Positions 1-7,623 are shown, counted from the first letter of the stretch. The stretch: DNA of 8,463 bases from Paracoccaceae bacterium (GCA_015485015.1 WFUK01000370.1:1-8463), one strand, 5' to 3'. Program-made: numbers and translations. Notes: generated from the sequence alone by a model not told the origin.

Positions 1-632
1 ACGTCCACGAGGGCGAAATTCTGGCGTTGCTGGGCCGCAATGGCGCGGGCAAAACCTCGACCCTGCGCACCATCGCGCGGCTGGCTGACCCCGAGCTGAA
101 GCAGGGCGAAATCTGGCTGGATCATCAGCCGGTTCACGAGATGAAAAGCTATCAGGCCTCGCAGGCGGGCATTGGCCTTGTGCCGGAAGATCGCCGCATT
201 ATTCAGGGTTTGACGGTGGAGGAAAACATCCGGCTGGCCCAGATCGCGCCGCCGGTTGGCTGGTCGGTCGAGCGGATTTTCGAGCTATTCCCACGGCTTA
301 AAGAGCGGCGCAAGCAGATGGGCACCACGCTTTCGGGCGGCGAACAGCAAATGCTGGCCATTGGCCGCGCCCTGGCCCGCGATCTCAAGCTTTTATTGCT
401 GGACGAGCCTTACGAGGGCCTCGCCCCGGTGATTGTGCAGGAAATCGAGCGCACGCTGCAAGAAATCCGCGAGCTGGGCATTACCACCATTATCGTTGAG
501 CAAAACGCGGTCGCGGCGCTAAAACTGGCGGATCGTGCGGTAATTCTCGATACCGGCAATGTGGTTTTTGACGGCACAGCGCAAGAGGTGCTGGACAATG
601 CCCAGCTTCGCGAAGAATATCTGGCAATCTAA
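1..632 (+). CDS. LivF-type ABC transporter ATP-binding protein, 5' end cut off
   Basis: Cytoplasmic ATPase subunit of an ABC importer, of the type that pairs with LivG in branched-chain amino acid (HAAT) systems. The reading frame is open from base 3, so the true start lies left of the window; the TTG at 27 is internal. About 209 codons remain of a family usually near 230-250. Visible in order: Walker A GRNGAGKT (33-56), the LivF-like stretch VPEDRRIIQGLTVEENI, the ABC signature LSGGEQQ (330-350), Walker B LLLLDEP (390-410), and IIVEQN, where LivF proteins carry Gln-Asn at the H-loop. The stop is 21 bases before acs, on the same strand, which suggests co-transcription. HAAT transporters handle amino acids, amides, urea and short carboxylates; the substrate cannot be read from the ATPase. 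The neighbour acs hints at a carboxylate, but this is inference. Confidence 0.93.
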   Translation, partial: VHEGEILALLGRNGAGKTSTLRTIARLADPELKQGEIWLDHQPVHEMKSYQASQAGIGLVPEDRRIIQGLTVEENIRLAQIAPPVGWSVERIFELFPRLKERRKQMGTTLSGGEQQMLAIGRALARDLKLLLLDEPYEGLAPVIVQEIERTLQEIRELGITTIIVEQNAVAALKLADRAVILDTGNVVFDGTAQEVLDNAQLREEYLAI

Positions 633-653
633 TATAACAACAGGATCAGGGCT

Positions 654-2600
654 ATGACCGAAACACATATCCACTCGCCATCGGCTAAAACCGTCGCGCG
701 CGCGCATATTGATGCCGCAAAGTATAAAGAAATGTATGCCGCCTCGATCGCGGACCCGGATGCATTCTGGGGCGAGCAAGCCCGCGAGCGGCTGGATTGG
801 ATCACACCGTTTACCAAGGTGAAAAACGCCAGCTTTGATTATGATAACCTCTCGATCAAATGGTTCGAGGATGGCGAGCTGAATGTCTGCGCCAATTGTG
901 TGGACCGCCATCTGGCCACGCGCGGCGATCAAACCGCGATCATCTGGGAGAGCGATGATCCAAGCGTGGACGCGAATATCAGCTATAACGAGCTGCATGA
1001 AAAGGTCTCCAAGCTCGCCAATGTCTATAAGGCGCTGGGGGTCAGCAAGGGCGATCGCGTGGTGCTTTATATGCCGATGATCCCCGAGGCCGCCTATGCC
1101 ATGCTGGCTTGTGCGCGGATCGGCGCGGTGCATTCCATTGTTTTTGCAGGGTTTTCCCCCGAGGCCCTGGGATCGCGCATTTCCGATAGTGGTGCCAAAC
1201 TGGTGGTGACGGCGGACGAAGCCCCGCGCGGCGGGCGCAATACGCCGCTGAAGGCCAATGTCGATGCAGCGCTGGAAATTTCGGGTGATGTAACGACGCT
1301 GGTGGTGGCGCGCACCGGGGCCGATACCGGCCTGAAAGCGGGCCGTGATTATGATTATACAGCCGAGATGGCCAAAGCGAGCGCCGATTGCCCGCCCGAG
1401 CCGATGAACGCCGAAGACCCGCTGTTTATCCTTTATACCTCGGGCTCTACCGGCAAGCCAAAAGGCGTGGTGCATTCCACCGGCGGCTATCTGCTTTATG
1501 CTTCGATGACCCATCAATATGTATTTGATTACCATGATGGCGATATTTACTGGTGCACGGCGGATGTGGGCTGGGTCACGGGCCACAGCTATATCGTATA
1601 TGGTCCCTTGGCGAATGGCGCGACCACCTTGATGTTTGAAGGGGTGCCGACCTATCCTGACGCGGGGCGCTTTTGGCAGGTATGCGAAAAGCACAAGGTC
1701 AATATCTTTTATACCGCCCCGACCGCGATTCGCGCGCTAATGGCCAAGGGCGATGATTTTGTGAATGGCGCTGACTTAAGCCACCTGCGCACGCTGGGTT
1801 CGGTCGGCGAGCCGATTAATCCCGAAGCGTGGGAATGGTATTTTAATGTGGTCGGCAAGGGCAATTGCCCTATCGTCGATACATGGTGGCAGACCGAAAC
1901 CGGCGGCATATTGCTAACGCCGCTGCCGGGGGTGAATGCGCTAAAACCCGGCGCGGCGATGCAGCCGTTTTTCGGCATCGAGCCAATTATTCTGGACCCG
2001 CAAACCGGTGTGGAAATCACCGAAACCGTGGCCGAGGGCGTGCTATGCCTGAAAGAAAGCTGGCCCAGCCAGATGCGCACGGTATTTGGTGATCCGGCCC
2101 GCTTCAAATCCGCCTATTTCGCCGATTACAAAGGCTACTATTTCGCGGGCGATGGCTGCAAGCGCGATGCCGATGGTGATTACTGGATCACCGGCCGTGT
2201 GGACGATGTGATCAACGTATCTGGCCACCGGATGGGCACCGCCGAGGTCGAAAGCGCACTGGTGGCGCATCCGAAGGTTTCCGAGGCCGCCGTGGTCGGC
2301 TTTCCGCATCCAATCAAGGGCCAAGGCATTTATGCTTACGTCACCCTGATGGGCGGCGAAGAATATACCGAAGAATTGCGGGTCGAGCTATCCAACTGGG
2401 TGCGCAAGGAAATCGGCCCGATTGCCAAGCCGGACCTGATCCAATGGGCGCCAGGCCTGCCCAAAACCCGCTCCGGCAAGATTATGCGCCGCATTCTGCG
2501 CAAAATCGCCGAAGATGATTACGGCGCGCTGGGCGATACCTCGACGCTGGCAGACCCTTCGGTGGTGGATGAGCTGATCCAAAACCGCATGAGCCTTTAG
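654..2600 (+). CDS. acs: Acetyl-coenzyme A synthetase (AMP-forming)
   Basis: Activates acetate to acetyl-CoA through acetyl-AMP in the cytoplasm, feeding the TCA cycle or glyoxylate-type pathways. The 648 residues match the family's normal length and the protein looks complete. The P-loop-like AMP-binding motif [10 protein letters not shown] is at residues 262-271. The motif [11 protein letters not shown] contains W412, which aligns with the Trp414 that limits Salmonella Acs to acetate. The C-terminal motif [11 protein letters not shown] places the catalytic and acetylation-target lysine at K609, the same number as in E. coli and Salmonella. The start is supported by AGGA at 642-645, eight bases before the ATG. 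It follows a LivF-type ATPase gene by 21 bases, and its stop is one base before the start of a predicted haloacetate dehalogenase, so the three are probably co-expressed. No gene for an acetylating or deacetylating regulator is visible nearby. Confidence 0.96.
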   Translation: MTETHIHSPSAKTVARAHIDAAKYKEMYAASIADPDAFWGEQARERLDWITPFTKVKNASFDYDNLSIKWFEDGELNVCANCVDRHLATRGDQTAIIWESDDPSVDANISYNELHEKVSKLANVYKALGVSKGDRVVLYMPMIPEAAYAMLACARIGAVHSIVFAGFSPEALGSRISDSGAKLVVTADEAPRGGRNTPLKANVDAALEISGDVTTLVVARTGADTGLKAGRDYDYTAEMAKASADCPPEPMNAEDPLFILYTSGSTGKPKGVVHSTGGYLLYASMTHQYVFDYHDGDIYWCTADVGWVTGHSYIVYGPLANGATTLMFEGVPTYPDAGRFWQVCEKHKVNIFYTAPTAIRALMAKGDDFVNGADLSHLRTLGSVGEPINPEAWEWYFNVVGKGNCPIVDTWWQTETGGILLTPLPGVNALKPGAAMQPFFGIEPIILDPQTGVEITETVAEGVLCLKESWPSQMRTVFGDPARFKSAYFADYKGYYFAGDGCKRDADGDYWITGRVDDVINVSGHRMGTAEVESALVAHPKVSEAAVVGFPHPIKGQGIYAYVTLMGGEEYTEELRVELSNWVRKEIGPIAKPDLIQWAPGLPKTRSGKIMRRILRKIAEDDYGALGDTSTLADPSVVDELIQNRMSL

Positions 2601-2601
2601 C

Positions 2602-3465
2602 ATGTTTTCGGGGTTTGAAAGCCAGCGCATTCAAACCTCGGGCAGCGAGATATTTTTGCGCAAAGGCGGCTCGGGGCCGCCTTTGCTATTGCTGCACGGC
2701 TATCCGCAAACCCATGTAATCTGGCACAAAATAGCATCTCGGCTGGCGGAGCATTTCACCGTCATCGCGCCGGATTTGCGCGGCTATGGCGATAGCGCCA
2801 AGCCCGAGAGCGATGCCGAACACAGCCCCTATTCCAAGCGCGCCATGGCGCTGGATATGATAGAGGTCATGGCCGCGCTCGGCTTTGAGCGCTTCAAGCT
2901 GGTCGGCCATGATCGCGGCGGGCGGGTGGCGCATCGGCTGGCACGGGATTATGGCGCGGCGGTCGAGCGCCTTGCGCTGCTCGATATCGCACCCACCCTC
3001 GCCATGTATGACGCCACCGATATGGCTTTTGCCCGCGCCTATTATCACTGGTTTTTCCTGATCCAGCCCGAGGGGTTTCCCGAGCGCATGATCGGGGCTG
3101 ATCCGGCGTATTATCTGGAAACCAAGCTGGGCGCATGGGGCCGCACGGGCGGCGCGATCACCCCTGAAGCCCACGGCGAATACCTGCGCTGCTTTACGCC
3201 CGATACCATCCATGCCAGCTGCGAGGATTATCGCGCCTCGGCGGGGATTGACCTGACCCATGATCGCGCGGACACCGAAAAGCTGAAAATGCCGCTCTTG
3301 GCGCTTTGGGGGGAGGCCGGCTTTGTCGGGGCGGCTTATGATGTGCTTGCCACTTGGCGCGCGGTGGCCGAAGATGTGCACGGGCAGGCGGTGCCGGGTG
3401 GGCATTTTTTGCCGGAAGAAGCGCCGGAGGAAGTGCTTTCGGCCTTGCTGGAATTTATGAAATAG
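2602..3465 (+). CDS. Alpha/beta hydrolase, probable haloacetate (fluoroacetate) dehalogenase
   Basis: Predicted to hydrolyse haloacetates to glycolate and halide. 287 residues, alpha/beta hydrolase fold; HGYPQTH (oxyanion region) lies near residues 32-38. The nucleophile elbow is GHDRG, so the nucleophile is Asp104 and not Ser, as in haloacid dehalogenases of this fold and epoxide hydrolases. From memory of the Rhodopseudomonas palustris enzyme RPA1163, its key residues are all matched: D110=D104, carboxylate-binding R111/R114=R105/R108, acid D134=D128, halide-pocket H155/W156/Y219=H149/W150/Y210, W185=W179, and base H280=H268. The start matches the family N-terminus (FSGFESQ). It sits one base after the acs stop with no Shine-Dalgarno of its own, so translation is probably coupled to acs. 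Other members act on chloroacetate or have unproven substrates, so the exact substrate is inferred. An epoxide hydrolase is less likely because the cap residues fit haloacetate dehalogenase. Confidence 0.85.
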   Translation: MFSGFESQRIQTSGSEIFLRKGGSGPPLLLLHGYPQTHVIWHKIASRLAEHFTVIAPDLRGYGDSAKPESDAEHSPYSKRAMALDMIEVMAALGFERFKLVGHDRGGRVAHRLARDYGAAVERLALLDIAPTLAMYDATDMAFARAYYHWFFLIQPEGFPERMIGADPAYYLETKLGAWGRTGGAITPEAHGEYLRCFTPDTIHASCEDYRASAGIDLTHDRADTEKLKMPLLALWGEAGFVGAAYDVLATWRAVAEDVHGQAVPGGHFLPEEAPEEVLSALLEFMK

Positions 3466-3474
3466 GGATGGGTT

Positions 3475-4488
3475 ATGTTTGCTTTGGTGCTAAAGGAAGA
3501 CGGGTTTTCGGGGCAGGCAACAGGGCCGGCTATTACCGATGCGCGGGATTATCTGGAAGAAGCGGTGCTGCCAAAACCGGAGGCAGGCGCGGGGCAGGTG
3601 GTGATCAAGCTGCGGGTGGCCTCGGTTAACCCGTCCGACCTACACTACATAAAGGGCGAATACGGCCAGCCAAGGGTCAAGGGCGCGCCTGCGGGCTTTG
3701 AGGGCTGTGGTGATGTGGTCGAGGCGGGCGCGGGGGCCGAAGGGCTGCTGGGGCAGCGGGTGAGCTTTGCGGTTTCCAAGGGGGGATCGGGTGCGTGGGC
3801 GGAATATGCCATGACCGATGCGATGAGCTGCATTCCGTTGCGCGATGATATTTCGGATGAAGACGGCGCGGCGCAAATCGTTAATCCGCTAACGGCGATG
3901 GCGATGGTCGATCTGGCCGAAAAGGCGGGCGAGGCTTTTGTGATTTCCGCCGCCACCAGCCAGCTTGGCAAGCTGATGATCGGCTTGGCCAAGGATAAAG
4001 GGCTAAAGGCCATTGCGCTGGTCCGGCGGGCCGAAGCCATAGCGCCGCTAAAGGCGCTGGGCGCGACCACGGTGCTGGACATCACCGCGCCGGATTTTAT
4101 CGCGGATTTCAGCAAAGCCAGCCGCGCGCTCAAGCCGCGCGTATTCCTCGATGCGGTGGCGGACCAAAGCGCCGAGCAGGTGTTTGCCGCCATGCCAAAT
4201 GGCGCGCGCTGGGTGTGCTATGGCAACATGGGCGCGACACCGCCAACCTTGAGCCAAATCGGCCAGCTTATCTTTATGGACAAAAAGATCGAAGGATTTT
4301 GGCTGGCGCGCTGGATGCAAAAAACCGAACCAAGCGTGCAGATGCAGGTGGTGGCGCAGGTGCAGGAACGCTTTGCCGACGGCCGCTGGAAAACCGACAT
4401 TTCAGCCCGGATTCCGCTAAAGCGAGTGCTGGCCGAGCTGGCTAGCGCAACGCGTGAAACCGATGGCAAGATAATGATTGAGGCTTAG
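3475..4488 (+). CDS. Zinc-independent MDR-family reductase (enoyl-CoA reductase or quinone reductase type)
   Basis: Cytoplasmic NAD(P)H-dependent oxidoreductase of the medium-chain dehydrogenase/reductase superfamily, 337 residues. The N-terminal GroES-like domain carries the family motif NPSD (residues 52-55) followed by IKGEYG and GFEGCGDVVEAG. The usual zinc-ligand pattern of alcohol dehydrogenases is not evident, so this is probably a zinc-less member. The Rossmann dinucleotide-binding part starts near residue 155 with FVISAATSQLGK and ends in the typical LKALGATTVLDI. The C-terminal IEGFWLARW recalls the GFWL-x-x-W motif of mitochondrial-type trans-2-enoyl-CoA/ACP reductases (MECR/Etr1), though quinone reductases and crotonyl-CoA reductase-like proteins are also possible. 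AGGGA at 3464-3468 precedes the ATG by six bases; the gene begins nine bases after the dehalogenase and probably belongs to the same operon. Substrate not determined. Confidence 0.85.
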   Translation: MFALVLKEDGFSGQATGPAITDARDYLEEAVLPKPEAGAGQVVIKLRVASVNPSDLHYIKGEYGQPRVKGAPAGFEGCGDVVEAGAGAEGLLGQRVSFAVSKGGSGAWAEYAMTDAMSCIPLRDDISDEDGAAQIVNPLTAMAMVDLAEKAGEAFVISAATSQLGKLMIGLAKDKGLKAIALVRRAEAIAPLKALGATTVLDITAPDFIADFSKASRALKPRVFLDAVADQSAEQVFAAMPNGARWVCYGNMGATPPTLSQIGQLIFMDKKIEGFWLARWMQKTEPSVQMQVVAQVQERFADGRWKTDISARIPLKRVLAELASATRETDGKIMIEA

Positions 4489-4621
4489 TCAAAATACGTA
4501 TTTCATGTCGCGATTACGACATAATCCAACATTTCGTTAACGATACCCTAATTGTATACTAACAACTTGCATTAATTTGTGGTATAACTTTAGGTGTATT
4601 AGTATCTATGGAGTGTTTTTA
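4489..4621 (+). promoter_or_regulatory. AT-rich intergenic region with two dyads; probable promoter region of the I78 lipoprotein gene
   Basis: This 133-base gap is clearly richer in A and T than the coding DNA on either side. Four bases after the reductase stop lies a perfect 12-base palindrome, AAATACGTATTT (4492-4503), followed at once by ATGTCG-N6-CGACAT (4505-4522). Neither is followed by a T run, so they do not look like a rho-independent terminator. Possible -10 boxes are TATACT (4555-4560) and TATAAC (4583-4588), but no good -35 box stands at the right distance from either. A promoter is expected here because the gap separates two unrelated functions; its exact position is not established. 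Confidence 0.4.
4610..4613 (+). promoter_or_regulatory. Ribosome-binding site of the I78 lipoprotein gene
   Basis: GGAG lies eight bases before the ATG at 4622. This spacing, and the fact that the signal peptide begins right at that ATG, favour 4622 over the in-frame TTG at 4577. Confidence 0.65.
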
Positions 4622-4933
4622 ATGAGAGTTTATGCGCCACTGACTGCGGTCATGATCCTTTCGGCCTGCAATTTGCCTATGGGGGGATTTCGGATTAACC
4701 CGACTGATTCGCCCACCGCGTTTTCTGTTCCCACTGTGATTTCGGGGAATTGTGGCGCGGATCCATTGCAAGGGCTGCTGGGCCAACCCGAGAGCGCGCT
4801 GGCCAATGTAAGTCTGCCGGCCAATACCCGTATTATCCGGCCCGGCACCGATTTCACCAAAGACGCAAACCGTGGGCGCCTGAATGTCGGGATTTCCGCT
4901 TCCGGCACCATTGTTCATGTCGCTTGCGGATAG
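4622..4933 (+). CDS. Lipoprotein of the I78 family of peptidase inhibitors
   Basis: Predicted lipid-anchored, envelope-located inhibitor of serine peptidases, 103 residues. MRVYAPLTAVMI forms a short signal peptide, and the lipobox LSAC places the lipidated cysteine at residue 16. The mature part shows the I78 pattern: NCGADPLQGLLGQ (43-55), LPANTRIIRPGTDFT (65-79), RLNVGI (86-91) and the end VACG. C44 and C102 are placed to form the family's disulphide. The ATG at 4622 is preferred to an upstream TTG because of the ribosome-binding site and the signal peptide. Gaps of more than 120 bases on both sides suggest it is transcribed alone. The family is known for small inhibitors related to the potato inhibitor I fold; the target protease is unknown and no protease gene is in the window. 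Confidence 0.85.
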   Translation: MRVYAPLTAVMILSACNLPMGGFRINPTDSPTAFSVPTVISGNCGADPLQGLLGQPESALANVSLPANTRIIRPGTDFTKDANRGRLNVGISASGTIVHVACG

Positions 4934-5056
4934 AATAATTGTAACACCGCCTTGCAAAAACGCCTAAAAACCAAGGGCGCTATTGCGAAGCGGCGTTTGC
5001 CAATGTTAGGGTATAGGTAACGCTAAAATTTCACTTTGTTACCGAGGGATACACCC
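4934..5056 (+). promoter_or_regulatory. Upstream region of the fabA-fabB-fabI operon
   Basis: This 123-base gap should hold the end of the lipoprotein transcript and the fab promoter. GGTAAC (5016-5021) and GTTACC (5038-5043) form an inverted repeat with a 16-base spacer directly before the fabA ribosome-binding site. A second, weaker dyad pairs AAACGCC (4958-4964) with GGCGTTT (4992-4998). TAAAAT (5024-5029) could be a -10 box, lying within the first dyad, but I see no -35 box at normal spacing. No terminator with a T run is present. The regulator, if any, cannot be named from sequence. Confidence 0.4.
5044..5049 (+). promoter_or_regulatory. Ribosome-binding site of fabA
   Basis: GAGGGA lies seven bases before the ATG at 5057. 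It selects that ATG over an in-frame TTG at 5036, which would place this site inside the coding region. Confidence 0.75.
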
Positions 5057-5563
5057 ATGAATGACCGCCCTTCCAGTATCGATTATGAAGGTCTCCTTTC
5101 TTGCGCTCGTGGCGAAATGTTCGGGCTTGGAAATCCGCAATTGCCGCTGCCCCCTATGCTGATGATGGACCGGATCACCGAGATCTCGGCTGATGGTGGC
5201 TCAAACGGCCAGGGCCATGTGGTGGCCGAGCTGGATATTAACCCTGATCTTTGGTTTTTCCCCTGCCATTTCGTTGGCAATCCGATCATGCCCGGCTGCC
5301 TTGGCTTGGACGGCATGTGGCAGCTTACCGGCTTTAATCTCGGCTGGCGCGGGATGAAGGGTAAGGGCATGGCGCTCGGCTCGGGGGATGTGAAATTCAC
5401 CGGCATGGTGACGCCCAAAACCAAGCTCGTGCGCTATGAAATCGATTTCACCCGCGTGATCGACCGCCGCTTGAAGGTGGGCCGCGCCAATGGCAAAATG
5501 TTTGCCGATGGTGAATTGTGTTATGATGTGACCGACCTCAAAGTCGGCCTCTCGCAAGAATAA
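5057..5563 (+). CDS. fabA: Beta-hydroxydecanoyl-ACP dehydratase/isomerase FabA
   Basis: Bifunctional cytoplasmic enzyme that dehydrates 3-hydroxyacyl-ACP and isomerises trans-2- to cis-3-decenoyl-ACP, the branch point to unsaturated fatty acids. 168 residues, against 172 in E. coli, with strong similarity along the length. Single hot-dog domain. The catalytic pair is H71 (in [10 protein letters not shown]) and D85 (in [13 protein letters not shown]), the numbers known for FabA. The distal motifs KFTGMV and DLKVGL are also typical. The motif set separates it from FabZ, which lacks isomerase activity and has Glu at the acid position. It is the first gene of fabA-fabB-fabI; fabB follows after 22 bases. 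Confidence 0.97.
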   Translation: MNDRPSSIDYEGLLSCARGEMFGLGNPQLPLPPMLMMDRITEISADGGSNGQGHVVAELDINPDLWFFPCHFVGNPIMPGCLGLDGMWQLTGFNLGWRGMKGKGMALGSGDVKFTGMVTPKTKLVRYEIDFTRVIDRRLKVGRANGKMFADGELCYDVTDLKVGLSQE

Positions 5564-5574
5564 TACCCTTTTGA

Positions 5575-5579
5575 AAGGA
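5575..5579 (+). promoter_or_regulatory. Ribosome-binding site of fabB
   Basis: AAGGA lies six bases before the ATG at 5586. A TTG at 5571 is in frame but upstream of this site, so 5586 is the chosen start; the protein then begins [10 protein letters not shown], as KAS I proteins do. Confidence 0.75.
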
Positions 5580-5585
5580 ACACAG

Positions 5586-6815
5586 ATGCGTCGTGTTGTT
5601 GTCACTGGTCTTGGGGTTGTCTCCCCGATCGGAAATAGTGCTGATGAGGTTTTGGCTTCGCTCAAGGCGGGGCGTTCGGGCGTTCAGGCCAACGCCGAAA
5701 TGGCGGCGCGGGGCTTTCGCAGCCAGATCGCCGGCGAGCCGGATATCAACGTGGCCGAGCATATAGACAAGCGCGCCTTGCGGTTTATGGGGCGCGGCGC
5801 GGCTTATGCCTATATCGCCATGGGGCAAGCGATTGCCGATGCGGGGCTGACCGAGGCGGATATCTCCAACCCGCGCACCGGCTTGGTGGCTGGCTCTGGC
5901 GGGCCTTCGACCTCGGCGATGTTTACCGCACATCAGATCGTGCTGGAAAAGGGCGCGCCCAAGCGCATCGGGCCGTTTGCGGTGCCTAAATGCATGTCCT
6001 CCACCGTATCGGCCAATCTCTCGACTGCCTATAAAATCAAGGGCATCAATTATTCGATCACCTCTGCCTGCTCCACCAGCCTGCATTGCATAGGCTCGGC
6101 TTCCGAGCAGATCATGATGGGCAAGCAGGATGTTATGTTTGCCGGCGGCGGCGAGGAGCTGGACTGGACGCTTTCCTGCCTGTTTGACGCCATGGGCGCG
6201 ATGAGTAGCAAATATAACGAGACCCCCGAAAAAGCCTCCCGCGCTTTTGATGCGGGCCGCGACGGCTTTGTGATCGCTGGCGGCGGCGGCATGCTGGTGC
6301 TTGAGGAACTGGAACACGCCAAAGCGCGCGGTGCCAAGATTTATGCCGAAGTCACCGGCTATGCCGCGACATCTGACGGCCATGATATGGTTGCCCCTTC
6401 GGGCGAAGGTGGCGAGCGGGCCATGCGGCTGGCGCTTTCCACCCTGCCCGAGGGCCGCAAGGTCGGCTATATCAACGCCCATGGCACCTCCACCCCTGTT
6501 GGCGATGTTGGCGAGGTCGAAGCGGTGCGCCGCGTGTTTGGCAGGGGAAATACCCCGCCGATCAGCTCGACCAAATCCATGACCGGCCATTCCCAAGGGG
6601 CGACAGGCGCGCTGGAAGCGATCTTTTGCTTGCTGATGCTGAAGGATGATTTCATCGCCCCCTCGATCAATGTCGAAACGCTGGACGAGGCGCTGGACGA
6701 GGCCGAGATCGCCACCGCGCTGGTGGAAAACGCAGGGCTGGATACCGTGATGACCAACAGCTTTGGTTTTGGCGGCACCAACGGCTCGATGCTGTTAAGC
6801 AAATTTGTGGAGTAA
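5586..6815 (+). CDS. fabB: 3-oxoacyl-ACP synthase I FabB
   Basis: Condensing enzyme that elongates acyl-ACP with malonyl-ACP; the KAS I class is needed to extend the cis-3-decenoyl product of FabA. 409 residues, full length against about 406 in E. coli. Thiolase fold. The catalytic triad is Cys-His-His: C162 in TSACSTS, H299 in [11 protein letters not shown] and H335 in [12 protein letters not shown], with conserved K330. The FabB signature regions GGGEELDWT and [11 protein letters not shown] are present, and the C-terminal NSFGFGGTN loop is intact. This pattern fits FabB rather than FabF. It lies 22 bases after fabA and 6 bases before fabI, so the three are almost certainly one operon. Confidence 0.96.
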   Translation: MRRVVVTGLGVVSPIGNSADEVLASLKAGRSGVQANAEMAARGFRSQIAGEPDINVAEHIDKRALRFMGRGAAYAYIAMGQAIADAGLTEADISNPRTGLVAGSGGPSTSAMFTAHQIVLEKGAPKRIGPFAVPKCMSSTVSANLSTAYKIKGINYSITSACSTSLHCIGSASEQIMMGKQDVMFAGGGEELDWTLSCLFDAMGAMSSKYNETPEKASRAFDAGRDGFVIAGGGGMLVLEELEHAKARGAKIYAEVTGYAATSDGHDMVAPSGEGGERAMRLALSTLPEGRKVGYINAHGTSTPVGDVGEVEAVRRVFGRGNTPPISSTKSMTGHSQGATGALEAIFCLLMLKDDFIAPSINVETLDEALDEAEIATALVENAGLDTVMTNSFGFGGTNGSMLLSKFVE

Positions 6816-6821
6816 GCTAGA

Positions 6822-7610
6822 ATGGCTGACCTGATGAAGGGCAAACGCGGGCTGGTAATGGGGGTCGCGAATAACCGCTCGATCGCTTGGGGCATCGCGC
6901 AAACACTGGCTGCCGAGGGGGCCGAGCTGGCCTTCACCTATCAAGGCGAGGCCTTTGGCAAGCGGGTGCGGCCCTTGGCCGAAAGCGTCGGTTCCAGTCT
7001 TGTGCTGGACGCAGATGTGCAAAGCGAGGAATCGCTCGATGCGGTTTTTGCGGCGCTGAAGGCAGAATGGGGGCAGATCGATTTTCTGGTCCATGCCATT
7101 GCCTACTCGGATAAAGAGGAGCTAAACGGGCGATTTATCGGCACCAGCCGCGCGAATTTCCTGAATTCAATGGATATTTCCTGCTTTAGCCTGATTGATC
7201 TATCGCGCCGCGCGGCCAAGCTGATGCCCGATGGCGGCTCGATCATTACCCTCACCTATTTTGGCTCCCAGCGCGTGATCCCTAATTATAACGTGATGGG
7301 CGTGGCCAAGGCGGCGCTGGAAAGCACGGTGCGCTATTTGGCCAATGATCTCGGCCAAGACGGTATTCGGGTGAATGCCGTAAGCCCCGGCCCGATGAAA
7401 ACGCTGGCTGGTGCGGCCATAGGTGGCGCGCGCAAGGTTTATCGTCATACCGAGGAAAACGCGCCGCTCCGCACAAATGCCACACTGGAAAGCGTGGGCG
7501 GCACCGCGATGTATCTGATGTCGGATTACGGGGCGCATACCACGGGCGAGACGATTTTTGTTGATGGCGGCTATCATCTGATCGGCATGCCGCAGGCCGA
7601 AAACCTGTAG
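6822..7610 (+). CDS. fabI: Enoyl-ACP reductase (NADH) FabI
   Basis: Catalyses the last reduction of each fatty acid elongation cycle. 262 residues, the same length as E. coli FabI; a short-chain dehydrogenase (Rossmann) protein. The cofactor motif is the FabI type, GVANNRSIAWGIA (residues 14-26). The active site is Y146, Y156 and K163 (Y-x6-K), in YNVMGVAK. The substrate-loop region has SPGPMKTLA, where E. coli has SAGPIRTLA. Alanine 94 aligns with E. coli Gly93, a position linked to triclosan tolerance in E. coli mutants; related alphaproteobacteria may carry alanine naturally. GGAG (6809-6812), inside the end of fabB, is nine bases before the ATG. The C-terminus (GMPQAENL) looks normal, although an insertion-sequence remnant begins 13 bases after the stop. 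Confidence 0.96.
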   Translation: MADLMKGKRGLVMGVANNRSIAWGIAQTLAAEGAELAFTYQGEAFGKRVRPLAESVGSSLVLDADVQSEESLDAVFAALKAEWGQIDFLVHAIAYSDKEELNGRFIGTSRANFLNSMDISCFSLIDLSRRAAKLMPDGGSIITLTYFGSQRVIPNYNVMGVAKAALESTVRYLANDLGQDGIRVNAVSPGPMKTLAGAAIGGARKVYRHTEENAPLRTNATLESVGGTAMYLMSDYGAHTTGETIFVDGGYHLIGMPQAENL

Positions 7611-7623
7611 CAACTGTCTTCCG

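Noticed and set aside
519..1694. 391-codon open frame on the minus strand across acs
   Set aside because: It lies opposite a full-length, clearly recognised acs gene, has a composition typical of an antisense shadow in GC-rich DNA (many Arg, His, Gly, Ile) and shows no known motif.
2686..3405. 239-codon open frame on the minus strand across the dehalogenase
   Set aside because: Opposite a gene with a complete family active site; no independent motif.
4505..4522. Rho-independent terminator after the reductase gene
   Set aside because: The six-base stem is followed by AATCC, with no T run, so it does not meet the usual pattern.
4556..4605. Inverted repeat ATACTAA ... TTAGTAT in the AT-rich gap
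   Set aside because: The seven-base arms are 36 bases apart in AT-rich DNA, where such pairs arise often by chance.
5538..6596. 352-codon open frame on the minus strand across fabB
   Set aside because: Antisense shadow of fabB; rich in His, Arg and Gly, with no recognisable domain.
7611..7623. Possible bridge-RNA region downstream of the transposase remnant
   Set aside because: Only 13 bases are available, far too few for a bridge RNA or an element end with structure.
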